Positions 7,077-15,787 of a stretch of DNA of 23,311 bases are shown in pieces. Below the pieces are notes generated by a model. That model worked only from the letters and a program-made list of their open reading frames with translations. It was not told the DNA's origin and ran no database searches. Numbering within the stretch: position 1 is the first letter of the stretch; each line of letters opens with the position of its first letter. The stretch covers positions 3,500 to 26,810 of the forward strand of contig JAJYDR010000015.1 in assembly GCA_021777285.1 (NCBI GenBank), written 5' to 3'. This DNA is from Actinomycetes bacterium (GTDB taxonomy: Bacteria > Actinomycetota > Acidimicrobiia > Acidimicrobiales > RAAP-2). The position numbers and the translations under genes are program-made.

Positions 7077-8311
7077 AGAACGGATTCCTCCATCGTCGGC
7101 TCCCACGCGGCCAAGTCGGTGAGGTGGGGATTGTTCGAGAACACTTCGACGATCGGACGCTTTAAGGCGAGGCGGCGCATGATCACCTGAGCCTCGATGA
7201 TCTGGTTCCAGAGCAGGAGGGACACGACGACGCCCGTCGAACCGGCGCGCGCGGTGCGCCCGGAGCGGTGCAGGTAGGCCTTGTGGTCCTCTGGCGGGTC
7301 GTAGTGCATCACGCAGTCCACCGCGTCGATGTGCAGACCGCGCGCGGCCACGTCGGTCGCGACGAGGACCGGAAGCTTGTCCGCGCTGAAGTCCGCCAGC
7401 GCCTTCTCGCGCTGGCTCTGGCGAAGGTCACCGTGGATCGCGGCGGCGCGTACGCCCTCCTTCTCGAGCTGCTCGACCAGACGGTCGGCGCCGCGCTTGG
7501 TCCGACAGAAGATGATTGTCTTGTCAAAGGACCGACAGATCGTCGCGGCGACCTTGATGCGGTCCATCTGGTGCACGTTCAAGAAGTGGTGGGCCATCTG
7601 GGCGACCGTCTGGGTGTCGCTTACGACCTCGTGGAAGACCGGGTCGGTGAGGTAGCGCTTCACCAGTCGGTCGATCGCGCCGTCGAGGGTCGCCGAGAAC
7701 AGGAGGGTCTGGTGGGGACGGGTGGCGATGCGTCGCAGCACCCACTCGACCTGGGGCATGAAGCCCATGTCGGCCATCCGGTCGGCCTCGTCGAGCACGA
7801 GCACGTCGAGTCCTTCGACCTTCACCTCGCCGCGGTCGCCGAGGTCGATGAGTCGACCCGGCGTAGCGATGATCACGTCACTGCCCTTGCGCAGATTCTT
7901 CACCTGTCGCTCGATGTCCGCGCCGCCGTAGACGGCGGTGACGGCAAGCCCGAGGGCGGCGCCGAGCGGCTCGAGGACTTCGTGGACCTGCACGGCGAGC
8001 TCCCGGGTCGGCAGCAGGACGAGTCCACGGGGCCGCGCCGGACCTGAGCCGGTGGGACCCGGCGTCGCAACGATGCGTTGGAGCATCGGCAGTCCGAAGC
8101 CCAGGGTCTTGCCCGAGCCGGTCTTGGCCTTGCCACAGACGTCTCGACCAGCGAGCGCGTCGTGGATGGTCAGTGCCTGGATCGGGAAGGCGGTGGTGAT
8201 GCCCTGGCTGGAGAGGACCTCTACGAGACGGGCGTCAACCTGAAGCTCGGCAAAAGTCTTATTGGTGGCGTATGAGTCGGTCGATACCGACTCATCGGTT
8301 TGGCTACTCAC
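7073..8311 (-). CDS. DEAD-box ATP-dependent RNA helicase, 412 aa
   Basis: All core superfamily 2 motifs are present in order: Q motif (TFAELQVDARLVEVL...AFPIQ), motif I AKTGSGKT, Ia PTRELAVQV, Ib TPGRL, II VLDEADRM, III SAT, IV IIFCRTKRGAD, V ATDVAARGLHID and VI HRSGRTARAG. The protein ends soon after the second RecA domain, without the long basic tail of many cold-shock helicases, so it is a minimal RhlE/DeaD-like enzyme that unwinds RNA in ribosome assembly or decay. The start is uncertain. GTG 8311 is chosen; an in-frame TTG at 8377 with GGAG upstream would add 22 residues. It overlaps the PIG-L gene by 4 bases. Confidence 0.9.
   Translation of the reverse strand: MSSQTDESVSTDSYATNKTFAELQVDARLVEVLSSQGITTAFPIQALTIHDALAGRDVCGKAKTGSGKTLGFGLPMLQRIVATPGPTGSGPARPRGLVLLPTRELAVQVHEVLEPLGAALGLAVTAVYGGADIERQVKNLRKGSDVIIATPGRLIDLGDRGEVKVEGLDVLVLDEADRMADMGFMPQVEWVLRRIATRPHQTLLFSATLDGAIDRLVKRYLTDPVFHEVVSDTQTVAQMAHHFLNVHQMDRIKVAATICRSFDKTIIFCRTKRGADRLVEQLEKEGVRAAAIHGDLRQSQREKALADFSADKLPVLVATDVAARGLHIDAVDCVMHYDPPEDHKAYLHRSGRTARAGSTGVVVSLLLWNQIIEAQVIMRRLALKRPIVEVFSNNPHLTDLAAWEPTMEESVL
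7085..7091 (-). promoter_or_regulatory. Ribosome-binding site GGAGGAA deciding the PIG-L start
   Basis: GGAGGAA on the minus strand lies 8 bases before the GTG at 7076, inside the last codons of the helicase gene. It selects this GTG over the upstream in-frame GTG at 7106. Confidence 0.7.
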
Positions 8312-8368
8312 GGAACATCCGTTTTCTCGGCTGGACCCGAAACCGGCGTTCGTAAGGAAAGGTGGGCC

Positions 8369-8388
8369 CGAGCTCAATCCTCGAGCTC
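8369..8388. repeat. Direct repeat CGAGCTC-N6-CGAGCTC in divergent intergenic region
   Basis: Two exact 7-bp copies (8369-8375 and 8382-8388), each containing the palindrome GAGCTC, lie between the helicase and peroxiredoxin starts and next to the overlapping -10 candidates. This could be an operator. If the helicase starts at TTG 8377, the element overlaps its start codon. Confidence 0.3.
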
Positions 8389-8394
8389 CGCATC

Positions 8395-8401
8395 TAGTCT
8401 A
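8395..8401. promoter_or_regulatory. Overlapping divergent -10 candidates (TAGTCT / TAGACT)
   Basis: TAGTCT on the plus strand (8395-8400) predicts a start near 8407 for the peroxiredoxin, leaving a short leader with a Shine-Dalgarno. TAGACT on the minus strand (8401-8396) predicts a start near 8389 for the helicase. Both sit in the near-palindrome CTAGTCTAG, so the two promoters would compete. No -35 is obvious. Confidence 0.35.
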
Positions 8402-8433
8402 GGTCCGATTCCAACTGAACGTACGGAGGCGCC

Positions 8434-8895
8434 ATGAAACTCGAGATCGGTGGCCGCGCGCCGGCCTTCACCCTAAAAGACCAGTCGGGTGCACCGGTGC
8501 GCCTGGCGGACTTCGCGGGTCAGCGCGTCGTGCTCTACTTCTATCCGGCCGACGACACCCCCGGCTGCACCACCGAGGCCTGCCAGTTCAACGACGAGCT
8601 GGCGAGCTTCGTCGGGCTCGGGGCCATCGTGATCGGCGTCTCACCCGACGACGGCGCTTCGCACCAGCGATTCATCGACAAGTACGGCCTCAACTTCGTG
8701 CTGCTCTCGGACCCCGATCGCAAGGTCATGGCCAAGTACGGCGCCTACGGCGAGAAGAAGCTCTACGGCAAGACCGTGACCGGCGTGATCCGCTCGACCT
8801 TCGTGATCGGTCCGACGGGACGCATCGAGCACGTCTGGTACGGCGTGCGCGCGAACGGGCACGCGGCGAAGGTCCTCGCGTCGCTCAACGGATAG
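8434..8895 (+). CDS. bcp: Thioredoxin-dependent thiol peroxidase (Bcp/PrxQ), 153 aa
   Basis: This is a peroxiredoxin that reduces H2O2 and organic peroxides at the expense of thioredoxin. The peroxidatic Cys45 sits in YPADDTPGCTTEACQF, and the resolving Cys50 is five residues later, the hallmark of the alpha2-type Bcp/PrxQ class. The conserved N-terminal APAFTLKDQSG and the later VIRSTFVIGPTGRI strand are also present. The length is normal for the family. The ATG at 8434 has GGAGG-type pairing (ACGGAGGCGCC) upstream. It is transcribed divergently from the helicase, and its 3' end faces the secreted beta-propeller gene. Confidence 0.96.
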   Translation: MKLEIGGRAPAFTLKDQSGAPVRLADFAGQRVVLYFYPADDTPGCTTEACQFNDELASFVGLGAIVIGVSPDDGASHQRFIDKYGLNFVLLSDPDRKVMAKYGAYGEKKLYGKTVTGVIRSTFVIGPTGRIEHVWYGVRANGHAAKVLASLNG

Positions 8896-8897
8896 GG

Positions 8898-8909
8898 GAC
8901 GGTGCCGTC
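8898..8909. terminator. Small dyad between convergent genes
   Basis: GACGG-TG-CCGTC (8898-8909) starts three bases after the peroxiredoxin stop and lies between two convergent genes. It is short and has no T-run, so it is only a weak terminator candidate. Confidence 0.3.
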
Positions 8910-8956
8910 TCAACGGGTACCGGACCGGCAGACGAGTTCGGACCAGCCTTGCGGGG

Positions 8957-10336
8957 TCAGGACTGCGCGACGTAGCCCGAAGGGCACCGTGGCGCGTACG
9001 ACTGAACGCGACGAACGAGTGACCCGCGCCGACAGGTGAGCACGGACATCCGCGGTGCGGGTGCGTACCCGACGACGCTGGTCGACGAACCGTAGGCGAC
9101 GACCCGCACCCCGAATCGCTCCGTCGACGTCAGACCGCCAAACCAGCAGCCCGTTGAGTATGTGGTCTCGCGGATCGACGTCGGCGTCGCCTCGCCGCGC
9201 ATCAGCGTGCAGACATAGTCGATGGCGTTGGACCGTGCACTCCACGTCGCGAGCAGCGTGGATGCGGTACGCGTGAGCTGAACTGGTCCCGATGACGTTC
9301 GCGTGTCAACCAAGTTACCGAGGTCACGTAATGGCAGTCCCCAGATCTTGGAGTTGAGCCAGTCACCGGCGTACAGCACGCCACCGGACACGTCCAGAGG
9401 CTCGATGCACTGGAACGATGGCTCGGCCCGCGTATCGGCGATCGGCACCACGCCACCGTTACCCACCGTCGCGGGGGTTCTGCGGGCCATCGTCGCCAGG
9501 GTCGCCGTGTGCGTGATGACGCTGATCGCCGGGTGCGGTGCCGCCAATCCCACGCAGGTGGAGACGTAGAGGTTGTCCCTCGCATCGACCGCCAGACCAT
9601 TGGCGCTCAATCGCGGTCCCAGATTCGCTATCTCCACCGCGCCATGCCCGACTTCGGCGACCGCTCCCGTGTTGGCGAGCGACGCCGCGGAGATCGAGTA
9701 GACCGCCCCGCTCAGGCCCGTCACGTCGAGGTTTCCCGATTGGTCCATCACCAGCGACTCCAGCCGGTCCCCCGGTGACTTGAACACGACGCTCACCTGG
9801 AGATCGGCGAGGGACACTCGATAGACCTTGCCCGTTCGATCATCGGCCACGTAGAGGGAGTGCTGCCCGGGCGACAGCACCATGCCGGTCGCGCTCATCA
9901 TGGGATTCGACGGAAAGGGCAGCGATCGAAGCGTGTGCGTCGCGCCCACCCACGTCCAGATCGTGGAGGAGGATCCGGTGTCGAAGTACGTCATACCCGA
10001 CGTCGACGTGGCGATGCCGGCGATCTGGCGCCCTCTCGAGACCCGAAAGACCAGACGTTGCGCTGGGCCCGACACCGGCACACCCGCCATCGCCGTGATG
10101 AGTTGTGACCGCGTGTAGATATCCAATTGACCGGGCTGGGAAAAGCCGAGCAGGTTCCCCGCCCGATCGACGCTGAGTCCTAACTGTCGGCCACTCGACG
10201 CGACCGTCTGCCACTCGCCGATGGTCGTGGTCACGTTGCTCGACGATGCCGCACCCGGTCCACCGAGCAGCGTCACGGTCGCCGCGACCGCGACCAGACC
10301 GGCGAACGTGCGCGCTGCGGTGACGATTTGCCTCAT
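8957..10336 (-). CDS. Secreted beta-propeller-like protein with Fn3-like tail, 459 aa
   Basis: The N-terminus is a signal peptide (RQIVTAARTFAGLVAVAATV, then LLGGPGAASS). The central part has repeated NHL/SMP-30-like propeller strands such as LSVDRAGNLLGF, LSPGQHSLYVADDRTGKVYRV, LVMDQSGNLDVTGLSGAVYSI and LAVDARDNLYVSTC. A C-terminal segment (about 345-430) resembles a fibronectin type III domain containing a Cys pair (YVCTLMRG ... STGCWFGG). The last 26 residues carry a C...CPSGY motif (Cys435, Cys451). No catalytic residues are evident; a binding or surface role is likely, but the function is unknown. TAACCT lies 9 bases before the ATG at 10336, and there is no clear Shine-Dalgarno. Confidence 0.8.
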   Translation of the reverse strand: MRQIVTAARTFAGLVAVAATVTLLGGPGAASSSNVTTTIGEWQTVASSGRQLGLSVDRAGNLLGFSQPGQLDIYTRSQLITAMAGVPVSGPAQRLVFRVSRGRQIAGIATSTSGMTYFDTGSSSTIWTWVGATHTLRSLPFPSNPMMSATGMVLSPGQHSLYVADDRTGKVYRVSLADLQVSVVFKSPGDRLESLVMDQSGNLDVTGLSGAVYSISAASLANTGAVAEVGHGAVEIANLGPRLSANGLAVDARDNLYVSTCVGLAAPHPAISVITHTATLATMARRTPATVGNGGVVPIADTRAEPSFQCIEPLDVSGGVLYAGDWLNSKIWGLPLRDLGNLVDTRTSSGPVQLTRTASTLLATWSARSNAIDYVCTLMRGEATPTSIRETTYSTGCWFGGLTSTERFGVRVVAYGSSTSVVGYAPAPRMSVLTCRRGSLVRRVQSYAPRCPSGYVAQS

Positions 10337-10402
10337 CGCCTGGGAAGGTTACCGGACCGATCACTGCCGGCTGTGTTCGGGCACCCGTTCTGGTCGCCGT
10401 CT

Positions 10403-11041
10403 CTACTTCGCGTGACGCCCGCGGCTGCTCGACGCGCCCGCGTTGTACCGGCGAACCGTGCGCACCCTGTGCCAGAACGCCCACGCGAGCGCGAGCACGA
10501 TCAGCACGATCATCGGGTTCTGCAGGAGGTGAAAGTCGTGGCTGACCCGAGTCCAGTTCGACCCGGCGGCGTAGCCGAGCACCGTGAGCAACCCGATCCA
10601 CACCGCCGACCCGATGACCGTGAGGATGGCGAAGGGGCCGCGCTTCATCTCGGCCACGCCGGCCGGCAGCGAGATCACGGTGCGCACGACCGGCAGCACG
10701 CGTCCGATCAGGACTGAGGCCGCGCCGTAGCGGGCGAACCACCGTTCGGCCGCGTCGAGGTCGCCGTGGGTGAGCAGGATCCACTTGCCCCAGCGGTCCA
10801 CGATCGCCCGACCGAGCGTGCGACCGATCTCGTAGGCGATGACCGAGCCAATGAGCGAGCCGATTACCCCGACGACGATGATGCCGAGGATGGAGAACTG
10901 GGCGTGGCCGGTCACGGCCGAGGTGGCCAGCGCGCCGGCGAACCCGAAGGTGACCTCCGAGGGGATCGGGATGAGGGCCGATTCGGCGATGGCGAGGATG
11001 AACAGCGCGAAGTAGCCGTAGTGCTGGACGAACGAGGACAT
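10403..11041 (-). CDS. DedA-family (VTT domain) membrane protein, 212 aa
   Basis: This is an inner-membrane protein of the DedA/VTT superfamily. Members act in membrane homeostasis, and several are proposed or shown to flip undecaprenyl phosphate or phospholipids. Family marks are ESALIPIPSEVTFGFAG near residue 20, the FARYGAASVLIGRVLPVVRT segment with its two Arg residues, and LPAGVAEMKRGPF. About five hydrophobic segments are present, with a basic C-terminal tail. The ATG at 11041 (MSSFVQHYG) is preferred over an in-frame TTG at 11059. TAAGAT at 11090-11095 is a possible -10. No good Shine-Dalgarno is seen. Confidence 0.92.
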   Translation of the reverse strand: MSSFVQHYGYFALFILAIAESALIPIPSEVTFGFAGALATSAVTGHAQFSILGIIVVGVIGSLIGSVIAYEIGRTLGRAIVDRWGKWILLTHGDLDAAERWFARYGAASVLIGRVLPVVRTVISLPAGVAEMKRGPFAILTVIGSAVWIGLLTVLGYAAGSNWTRVSHDFHLLQNPMIVLIVLALAWAFWHRVRTVRRYNAGASSSRGRHAK

Positions 11042-11089
11042 CCGAATATTCTCGCCCAAAATCGCGCGAAGCCCGATGTTCCTACGAAA

Positions 11090-11095
11090 ATCTTA
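11090..11095 (-). promoter_or_regulatory. Putative -10 (TAAGAT) for the DedA gene
   Basis: TAAGAT on the minus strand predicts a transcription start near 11083 and a leader of about 42 bases before the ATG at 11041. No convincing -35 is visible. Confidence 0.35.
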
Positions 11096-11152
11096 CCTTG
11101 GCCAGGGCCCCGACACGAATTCGCCTTCCTGCGGCCCCGCGCGACACCGCCG

Positions 11153-11168
11153 CGCGTCGCTCGACGCG
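11153..11168. terminator. Stem CGCGTCG-CT-CGACGCG downstream of the lyase gene
   Basis: A perfect 7-bp inverted repeat with a 2-base centre lies about 40 bases after the lyase stop codon, between it and the DedA gene. It has no T-run. It may be a terminator or a chance GC-rich dyad. Nothing else is seen in the 168-base gap apart from the DedA -10 candidate. Confidence 0.3.
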
Positions 11169-11209
11169 TGTTCGTGGGTTTCGCCGTCGTTCGCTGGCTC
11201 GGTCGCGAG

Positions 11210-12680
<1,471 letters not shown>

Positions 12681-12728
12681 CTGCAGCGTAGGTCGCGCCG
12701 GGCTCGCGGTGAAACCCGTGATTTCGCC

Positions 12729-12743
12729 CAGCGCCTAGCGCTG
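12729..12743. terminator. Small dyad CAGCGC-N3-GCGCTG over the glycosylase stop
   Basis: A 6-bp inverted repeat is centred on the stop codon of the DNA glycosylase gene. It is short and has no T-run. It may weakly reduce read-through into the lyase leader region; otherwise the lyase could share a transcript with the glycosylase gene. Confidence 0.25.
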
Positions 12744-13517
12744 GTGCACGCTGCAGAAGTACGTCGTTCGCCCGCCGATGGTCTCGATGCGCATCGCGGC
12801 GCCGTCGCGCGGACACAGGCCGCCGGGGAACCGCGACACCATATGGTCACCCGTGTGGGATCCCCCCCGACGTCCGAGGGTTCGCATCGTCTGGGTGAAG
12901 GCCCGGTAGAGCGCCGTGCGCTGGGCGGGGTCGAGACGCCCGACGGGGGTACGCGGGTCGACGCCGGCGCGAAAGAGCATCTCGTCGGCGAGCAGGTTGC
13001 CGACGCCGGCGATGCGGGACTGGTCGAGGAGGCGAGCCTTGATCGCGGGCCCCTCGCCACGCGCGCCGAGCGCCACCTCGAAGGCCGGTCGCGAGATCGC
13101 GAGGGCGTCCACGCCCAGCTCGTCGAGGTCGGGGTCGATCTCGACGCGCGCGAGACGCCGCGGATCGTGCACGACGAGCGAGCGGCCGTCCTCGAACTCG
13201 AGGCCGGCGCGCACCCAGTCGCTGCGGTATTCGTGGGGGCCGTAGAAGAGCCCCTCGAGACCGGCCTCGCCGTCGAGCAGCAGCACCCCGGTCATCCCGA
13301 AGCGCAGCGCCAGGGTCACCCCGTCGGTCTGCAGCACCAGCAGCTTGCCGCGCCGGTCGGTGCCGGTGATCGTCAGACCGGCGACGACGTGCGCCCACGC
13401 GCTCGGCGCGCTCAGCTTCTTCGCCGCGTACTCGTCGGCCCACCCGCGCAAGACGCTCGCGCCCACGACGCGCTCGGCGAGACGTCGGTACGACTCGATC
13501 TCCAGCACTTCGGGCAC
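12735..13517 (-). CDS. Fpg/Nei-family DNA glycosylase/AP lyase, 260 aa
   Basis: This base-excision repair enzyme removes oxidised bases and nicks the abasic site. Starting at GTG 13517 gives MPEVLEIE, which places the catalytic Pro2-Glu3 at the mature N-terminus, so this start is preferred over 13547. The conserved Lys58 (RRGKLLVL), the HDPRRLARVE strand and the H2TH motif (QSRIAGVGNLLADEMLFRAG) are present. The C-terminal zinc-finger positions are C235-x2-D238-x16-C255-x2-H258, so the second and fourth Cys of the usual C4 finger are Asp and His. TACCCT 6 bases upstream suggests a leaderless mRNA. It is divergent from the FrhB-like gene. Confidence 0.9.
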   Translation of the reverse strand: MPEVLEIESYRRLAERVVGASVLRGWADEYAAKKLSAPSAWAHVVAGLTITGTDRRGKLLVLQTDGVTLALRFGMTGVLLLDGEAGLEGLFYGPHEYRSDWVRAGLEFEDGRSLVVHDPRRLARVEIDPDLDELGVDALAISRPAFEVALGARGEGPAIKARLLDQSRIAGVGNLLADEMLFRAGVDPRTPVGRLDPAQRTALYRAFTQTMRTLGRRGGSHTGDHMVSRFPGGLCPRDGAAMRIETIGGRTTYFCSVHQR

Positions 13518-13523
13518 CGCGCC

Positions 13524-13529
13524 AGGGTA
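13524..13529 (-). promoter_or_regulatory. Putative -10 (TACCCT) for the DNA glycosylase
   Basis: TACCCT on the minus strand, 6-base spacer, then the GTG at 13517, whose choice is independently fixed by the catalytic Pro2. This fits a leaderless transcript. Confidence 0.4.
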
Positions 13530-13552
13530 GCCGGATGCAAGGGGCACTTCAC

Positions 13553-13558
13553 TAGCAT
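13553..13558 (+). promoter_or_regulatory. Putative -10 (TAGCAT) for the FrhB-like operon
   Basis: TAGCAT lies 6 bases before the ATG at 13565, with no Shine-Dalgarno, so the four-gene operon probably begins with a leaderless mRNA. The expected -35 region overlaps that of the divergent glycosylase gene. Confidence 0.45.
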
Positions 13559-13564
13559 GATTGG

Positions 13565-14683
13565 ATGGTCGACAAGCCCCAATGGCGAGAACTGTTCAGC
13601 GAAGTCGTCACCACGGGGCTGTGCACGGGCTGTGCGGCCTGCGTGATCGCGTGCCCCCACGACGTGCTCGACTACGACGACCAGGACGGCCACTACAAGC
13701 CCTGGCACCTCGACATCGACGGTGGCCGCGAGGACTGCACCCACGGCATCAAGGGCTGCACGATGTGCACCCGGGCCTGTCCGCGCTTCCGCTCCTGGGA
13801 GGCGGAGATCGACGTCCACCGGGTAGGGCGCGAGCGCACCGAGGAAGAGGTCTACGGCGTCGGCGACGTCGTGCTCGCCCGGGCACTCGACCCCGAGGTC
13901 GCCTCGACCGGTCAGGACGGCGGCGTCGTGTCGGCGATTCTGCTCTACGCGCTCGAACACGACCTGATCGACGCCGCACTGGTGAGTGCCACCGCCGGTG
14001 ACGGGTCGTGGCGAGCCGAGCCAGCGGTGGCGCGCACCCGCGACGACGTGCTCGCGACCGCGGGCTCGCGATACACCTACAGCGCCAACCTCCTCGCCTA
14101 CCCCGAGGCCATCGAGGGCGGCGCCGAGCGCATCGCACTCGTCGGCATGGGCTGCATGGCCTCGGCGCCGGGCGCGATGCAGGTTCGCAAGTCCGGCAAG
14201 ATGGCCCGTCGGCTGAGCCTCACCATCGGCCTGCTCTGCTCAAAGACGTTCGATGACCGTATCTTCGAGGAACTCTTCGAGGCGAAGTACGGCCTCAAGC
14301 GCGCCGACATCGTCAAGATGAACATCAAGGGCGTCTTCCAGATCTGGACGCGCGACGGCGTACTGCACGAGGTGCCACTGAAGGAGGCCCACGCCTTCAC
14401 CCGTGAGGGCTGCGTGCAGTGCCCCGACTTCGCCGCCGAGCACGCCGACATCTCGGCGGGCGGCATCGGCGCCTTCGGCGACTGGACGTTACTCATCGTG
14501 CGCACGGACCTCGGTCGCATGTTGCTCCAGGGCCTGCTCGATGGGGAGCGCATCGAGGTGCGCCCGGGCGACGACGACCCTGGCGCGGTCGCCCTGTTGC
14601 ACAAGCTCGCCCAGGTCTCGCGCCGGCGCTGGCCCGAGACGGCCGACCCGAAGCCCCGACGGATCCCGGTGCGCCCCTCGTGA
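13565..14683 (+). CDS. Coenzyme F420 hydrogenase/dehydrogenase beta-subunit (FrhB/FdhB) family protein, 372 aa
   Basis: This is an iron-sulfur flavoprotein of the family that exchanges electrons with coenzyme F420. The N-terminal ferredoxin-like part has C20-x2-C23-x2-C26-x3-C30 followed by Pro, and a second set C58-x6-C65-x2-C68-x3-C72 followed by Pro, enough for two [4Fe-4S] clusters. The remainder matches the FrhB N- and C-terminal domains, with STGQDGGVVSAILLYAL, IALVGMGCMASAPGAM and a late Cys pair in GCVQCPDF. No hydrogenase subunit is nearby, so it likely acts as a stand-alone F420-linked oxidoreductase or with unknown partners. It overlaps the next gene by GTGA (14680-14683). Confidence 0.9.
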   Translation: MVDKPQWRELFSEVVTTGLCTGCAACVIACPHDVLDYDDQDGHYKPWHLDIDGGREDCTHGIKGCTMCTRACPRFRSWEAEIDVHRVGRERTEEEVYGVGDVVLARALDPEVASTGQDGGVVSAILLYALEHDLIDAALVSATAGDGSWRAEPAVARTRDDVLATAGSRYTYSANLLAYPEAIEGGAERIALVGMGCMASAPGAMQVRKSGKMARRLSLTIGLLCSKTFDDRIFEELFEAKYGLKRADIVKMNIKGVFQIWTRDGVLHEVPLKEAHAFTREGCVQCPDFAAEHADISAGGIGAFGDWTLLIVRTDLGRMLLQGLLDGERIEVRPGDDDPGAVALLHKLAQVSRRRWPETADPKPRRIPVRPS

Positions 14684-15309
14684 CGCGCACCACGTCCACG
14701 GTGTTGCTCGTGCGCCACGGTCAGACCCCGACCACGGGGTCGGTGCTCCCCGGTCGTGCGCCGGGACTGCACCTGAGCGACCGCGGTCGCGCCCAGGCCG
14801 AGCGGGTCGCCACGCGACTCGCCGAACTCGCGTCGGCGCCCGTCGCCATCTACAGTTCGCCCCTCGAGCGCGCGCGCGAGACCGCCGCGCCGATCGCGCG
14901 CGCGCTCGGGCTTCGCACGCGCAGTGACCGCGGGCTGCTCGAGTGCGACTTCGGCGCCTGGACCGGCCAGTCACTGTCGCGCCTGCGCCGCACCCGCGAG
15001 TGGCGCGCGGTCCAGCACGCCCCGAGCACGTTCACCTTCCCCGACGGCGAGTCCTTCGCCGCGATGCAGCGGCGCATCTGGCTGACCATCGAGCGTCTCG
15101 TCGACTTGCACCGCGGCGAGTCGATCGTGCTCGTGAGCCACGCCGACCCCATCAAAGCGGCGGTCACCTTCGCCCAGGGGGTCCCCCTCGATCTCTTTCA
15201 GCGCACGATGGTCTCGACGTGCTCGGTGAGCGCGATAGCCCTCGGGGACCAGCCGACCGTGCTGTGCGTCAACTCCACGGGATCACTCGCCGAGGCGGTC
15301 GGTCGATGA
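14680..15309 (+). CDS. Histidine phosphatase family protein (MSMEG_4193-type phosphomutase-like), 209 aa
   Basis: The phosphoglycerate mutase-like fold is shown by LLVRHGQT with catalytic His13, SSPLERARETAAPIA, ECDFGAWTGQ and the second His in VLVSHADPIKAAV. Its place immediately before DUF3090 and SCO1664-family genes identifies it as the phosphomutase-like member of a cassette common in actinobacteria; the substrate is unknown. The start is GTG 14680, which overlaps the FrhB-like stop in GTGA form. A longer frame beginning at 14419 is only a read-through of an alternative frame of the upstream gene. The stop overlaps the next ATG as ATGA. Confidence 0.92.
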   Translation: MTRTTSTVLLVRHGQTPTTGSVLPGRAPGLHLSDRGRAQAERVATRLAELASAPVAIYSSPLERARETAAPIARALGLRTRSDRGLLECDFGAWTGQSLSRLRRTREWRAVQHAPSTFTFPDGESFAAMQRRIWLTIERLVDLHRGESIVLVSHADPIKAAVTFAQGVPLDLFQRTMVSTCSVSAIALGDQPTVLCVNSTGSLAEAVGR

Positions 15310-15785
15310 ACTACGTCTTTGACGCCCCGGACCGCGTGATGGTCGGCGCCCACGGCGAGGTCGGCCAGCGTCGGTTCCTCCTCCAGGCCCGCCAGGGACG
15401 GAGCCTCATCGTCGTCAAGTGCGAGAAGCAGCAGCTCGCCGCGCTCGCCGAATGGATCGCCCAGGTGCTCGACACGATGGGACGCCCGGGCAACCTGCCC
15501 GATGACCTATCCCTCGAGCCCGAGTTCGAATCCGACTTCGAGGCCGGCGATATCACGGTCGTCGTCGACGAGGACACCGACACCATCAGCGTCTCGATGG
15601 AGTCGCGTGAGGGCGAGGACAGCCTCGAGCTCACGCTCACCAAGGAGTGGGCGGGCGCCCTCGCCATCGCCGTCACCCGACTCGTCGAGGCGGGACGACC
15701 GCCGTGCCCCCTCTGTGGCGGCCCCCTCGACCCCCGCGGCCACGACTGCCCGCGCACCAACGGCCACCGCGCGCCGATCGCCTAG
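15306..15785 (+). CDS. DUF3090 family protein, 159 aa
   Basis: This is a small soluble actinobacterial protein of unknown function, normally encoded between a histidine phosphatase and an SCO1664-family gene, exactly as here. The N-terminus MNYVFDAPDRVMVGAHGEVG is typical of the family. The middle is acidic (FESDFEAGDITVVVDEDTD). The C-terminus looks like a zinc-binding knuckle: C134-P-L-C137, then H146, C148 and H154. ATG 15306 overlaps the preceding stop (ATGA), and two bases separate its stop from the next GTG, so the three proteins are probably made in fixed proportion. Confidence 0.93.
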   Translation: MNYVFDAPDRVMVGAHGEVGQRRFLLQARQGRSLIVVKCEKQQLAALAEWIAQVLDTMGRPGNLPDDLSLEPEFESDFEAGDITVVVDEDTDTISVSMESREGEDSLELTLTKEWAGALAIAVTRLVEAGRPPCPLCGGPLDPRGHDCPRTNGHRAPIA

Positions 15786-15787
15786 CC

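Noticed and set aside
12744..13646. 300-codon plus-strand open frame
   Set aside because: It is antisense to the DNA glycosylase gene and runs across its promoter; no domain is recognisable.
14419..14679. Upstream extension of the histidine phosphatase frame
   Set aside because: It overlaps the FrhB-like gene in another frame and is Arg/Pro-rich; the RHG motif comes just after the GTG at 14680.
15520..15545. TTCGAATCC, resembling a tRNA T-loop
   Set aside because: It lies within the DUF3090 coding sequence and no acceptor stem, anticodon arm or cloverleaf can be built around it.
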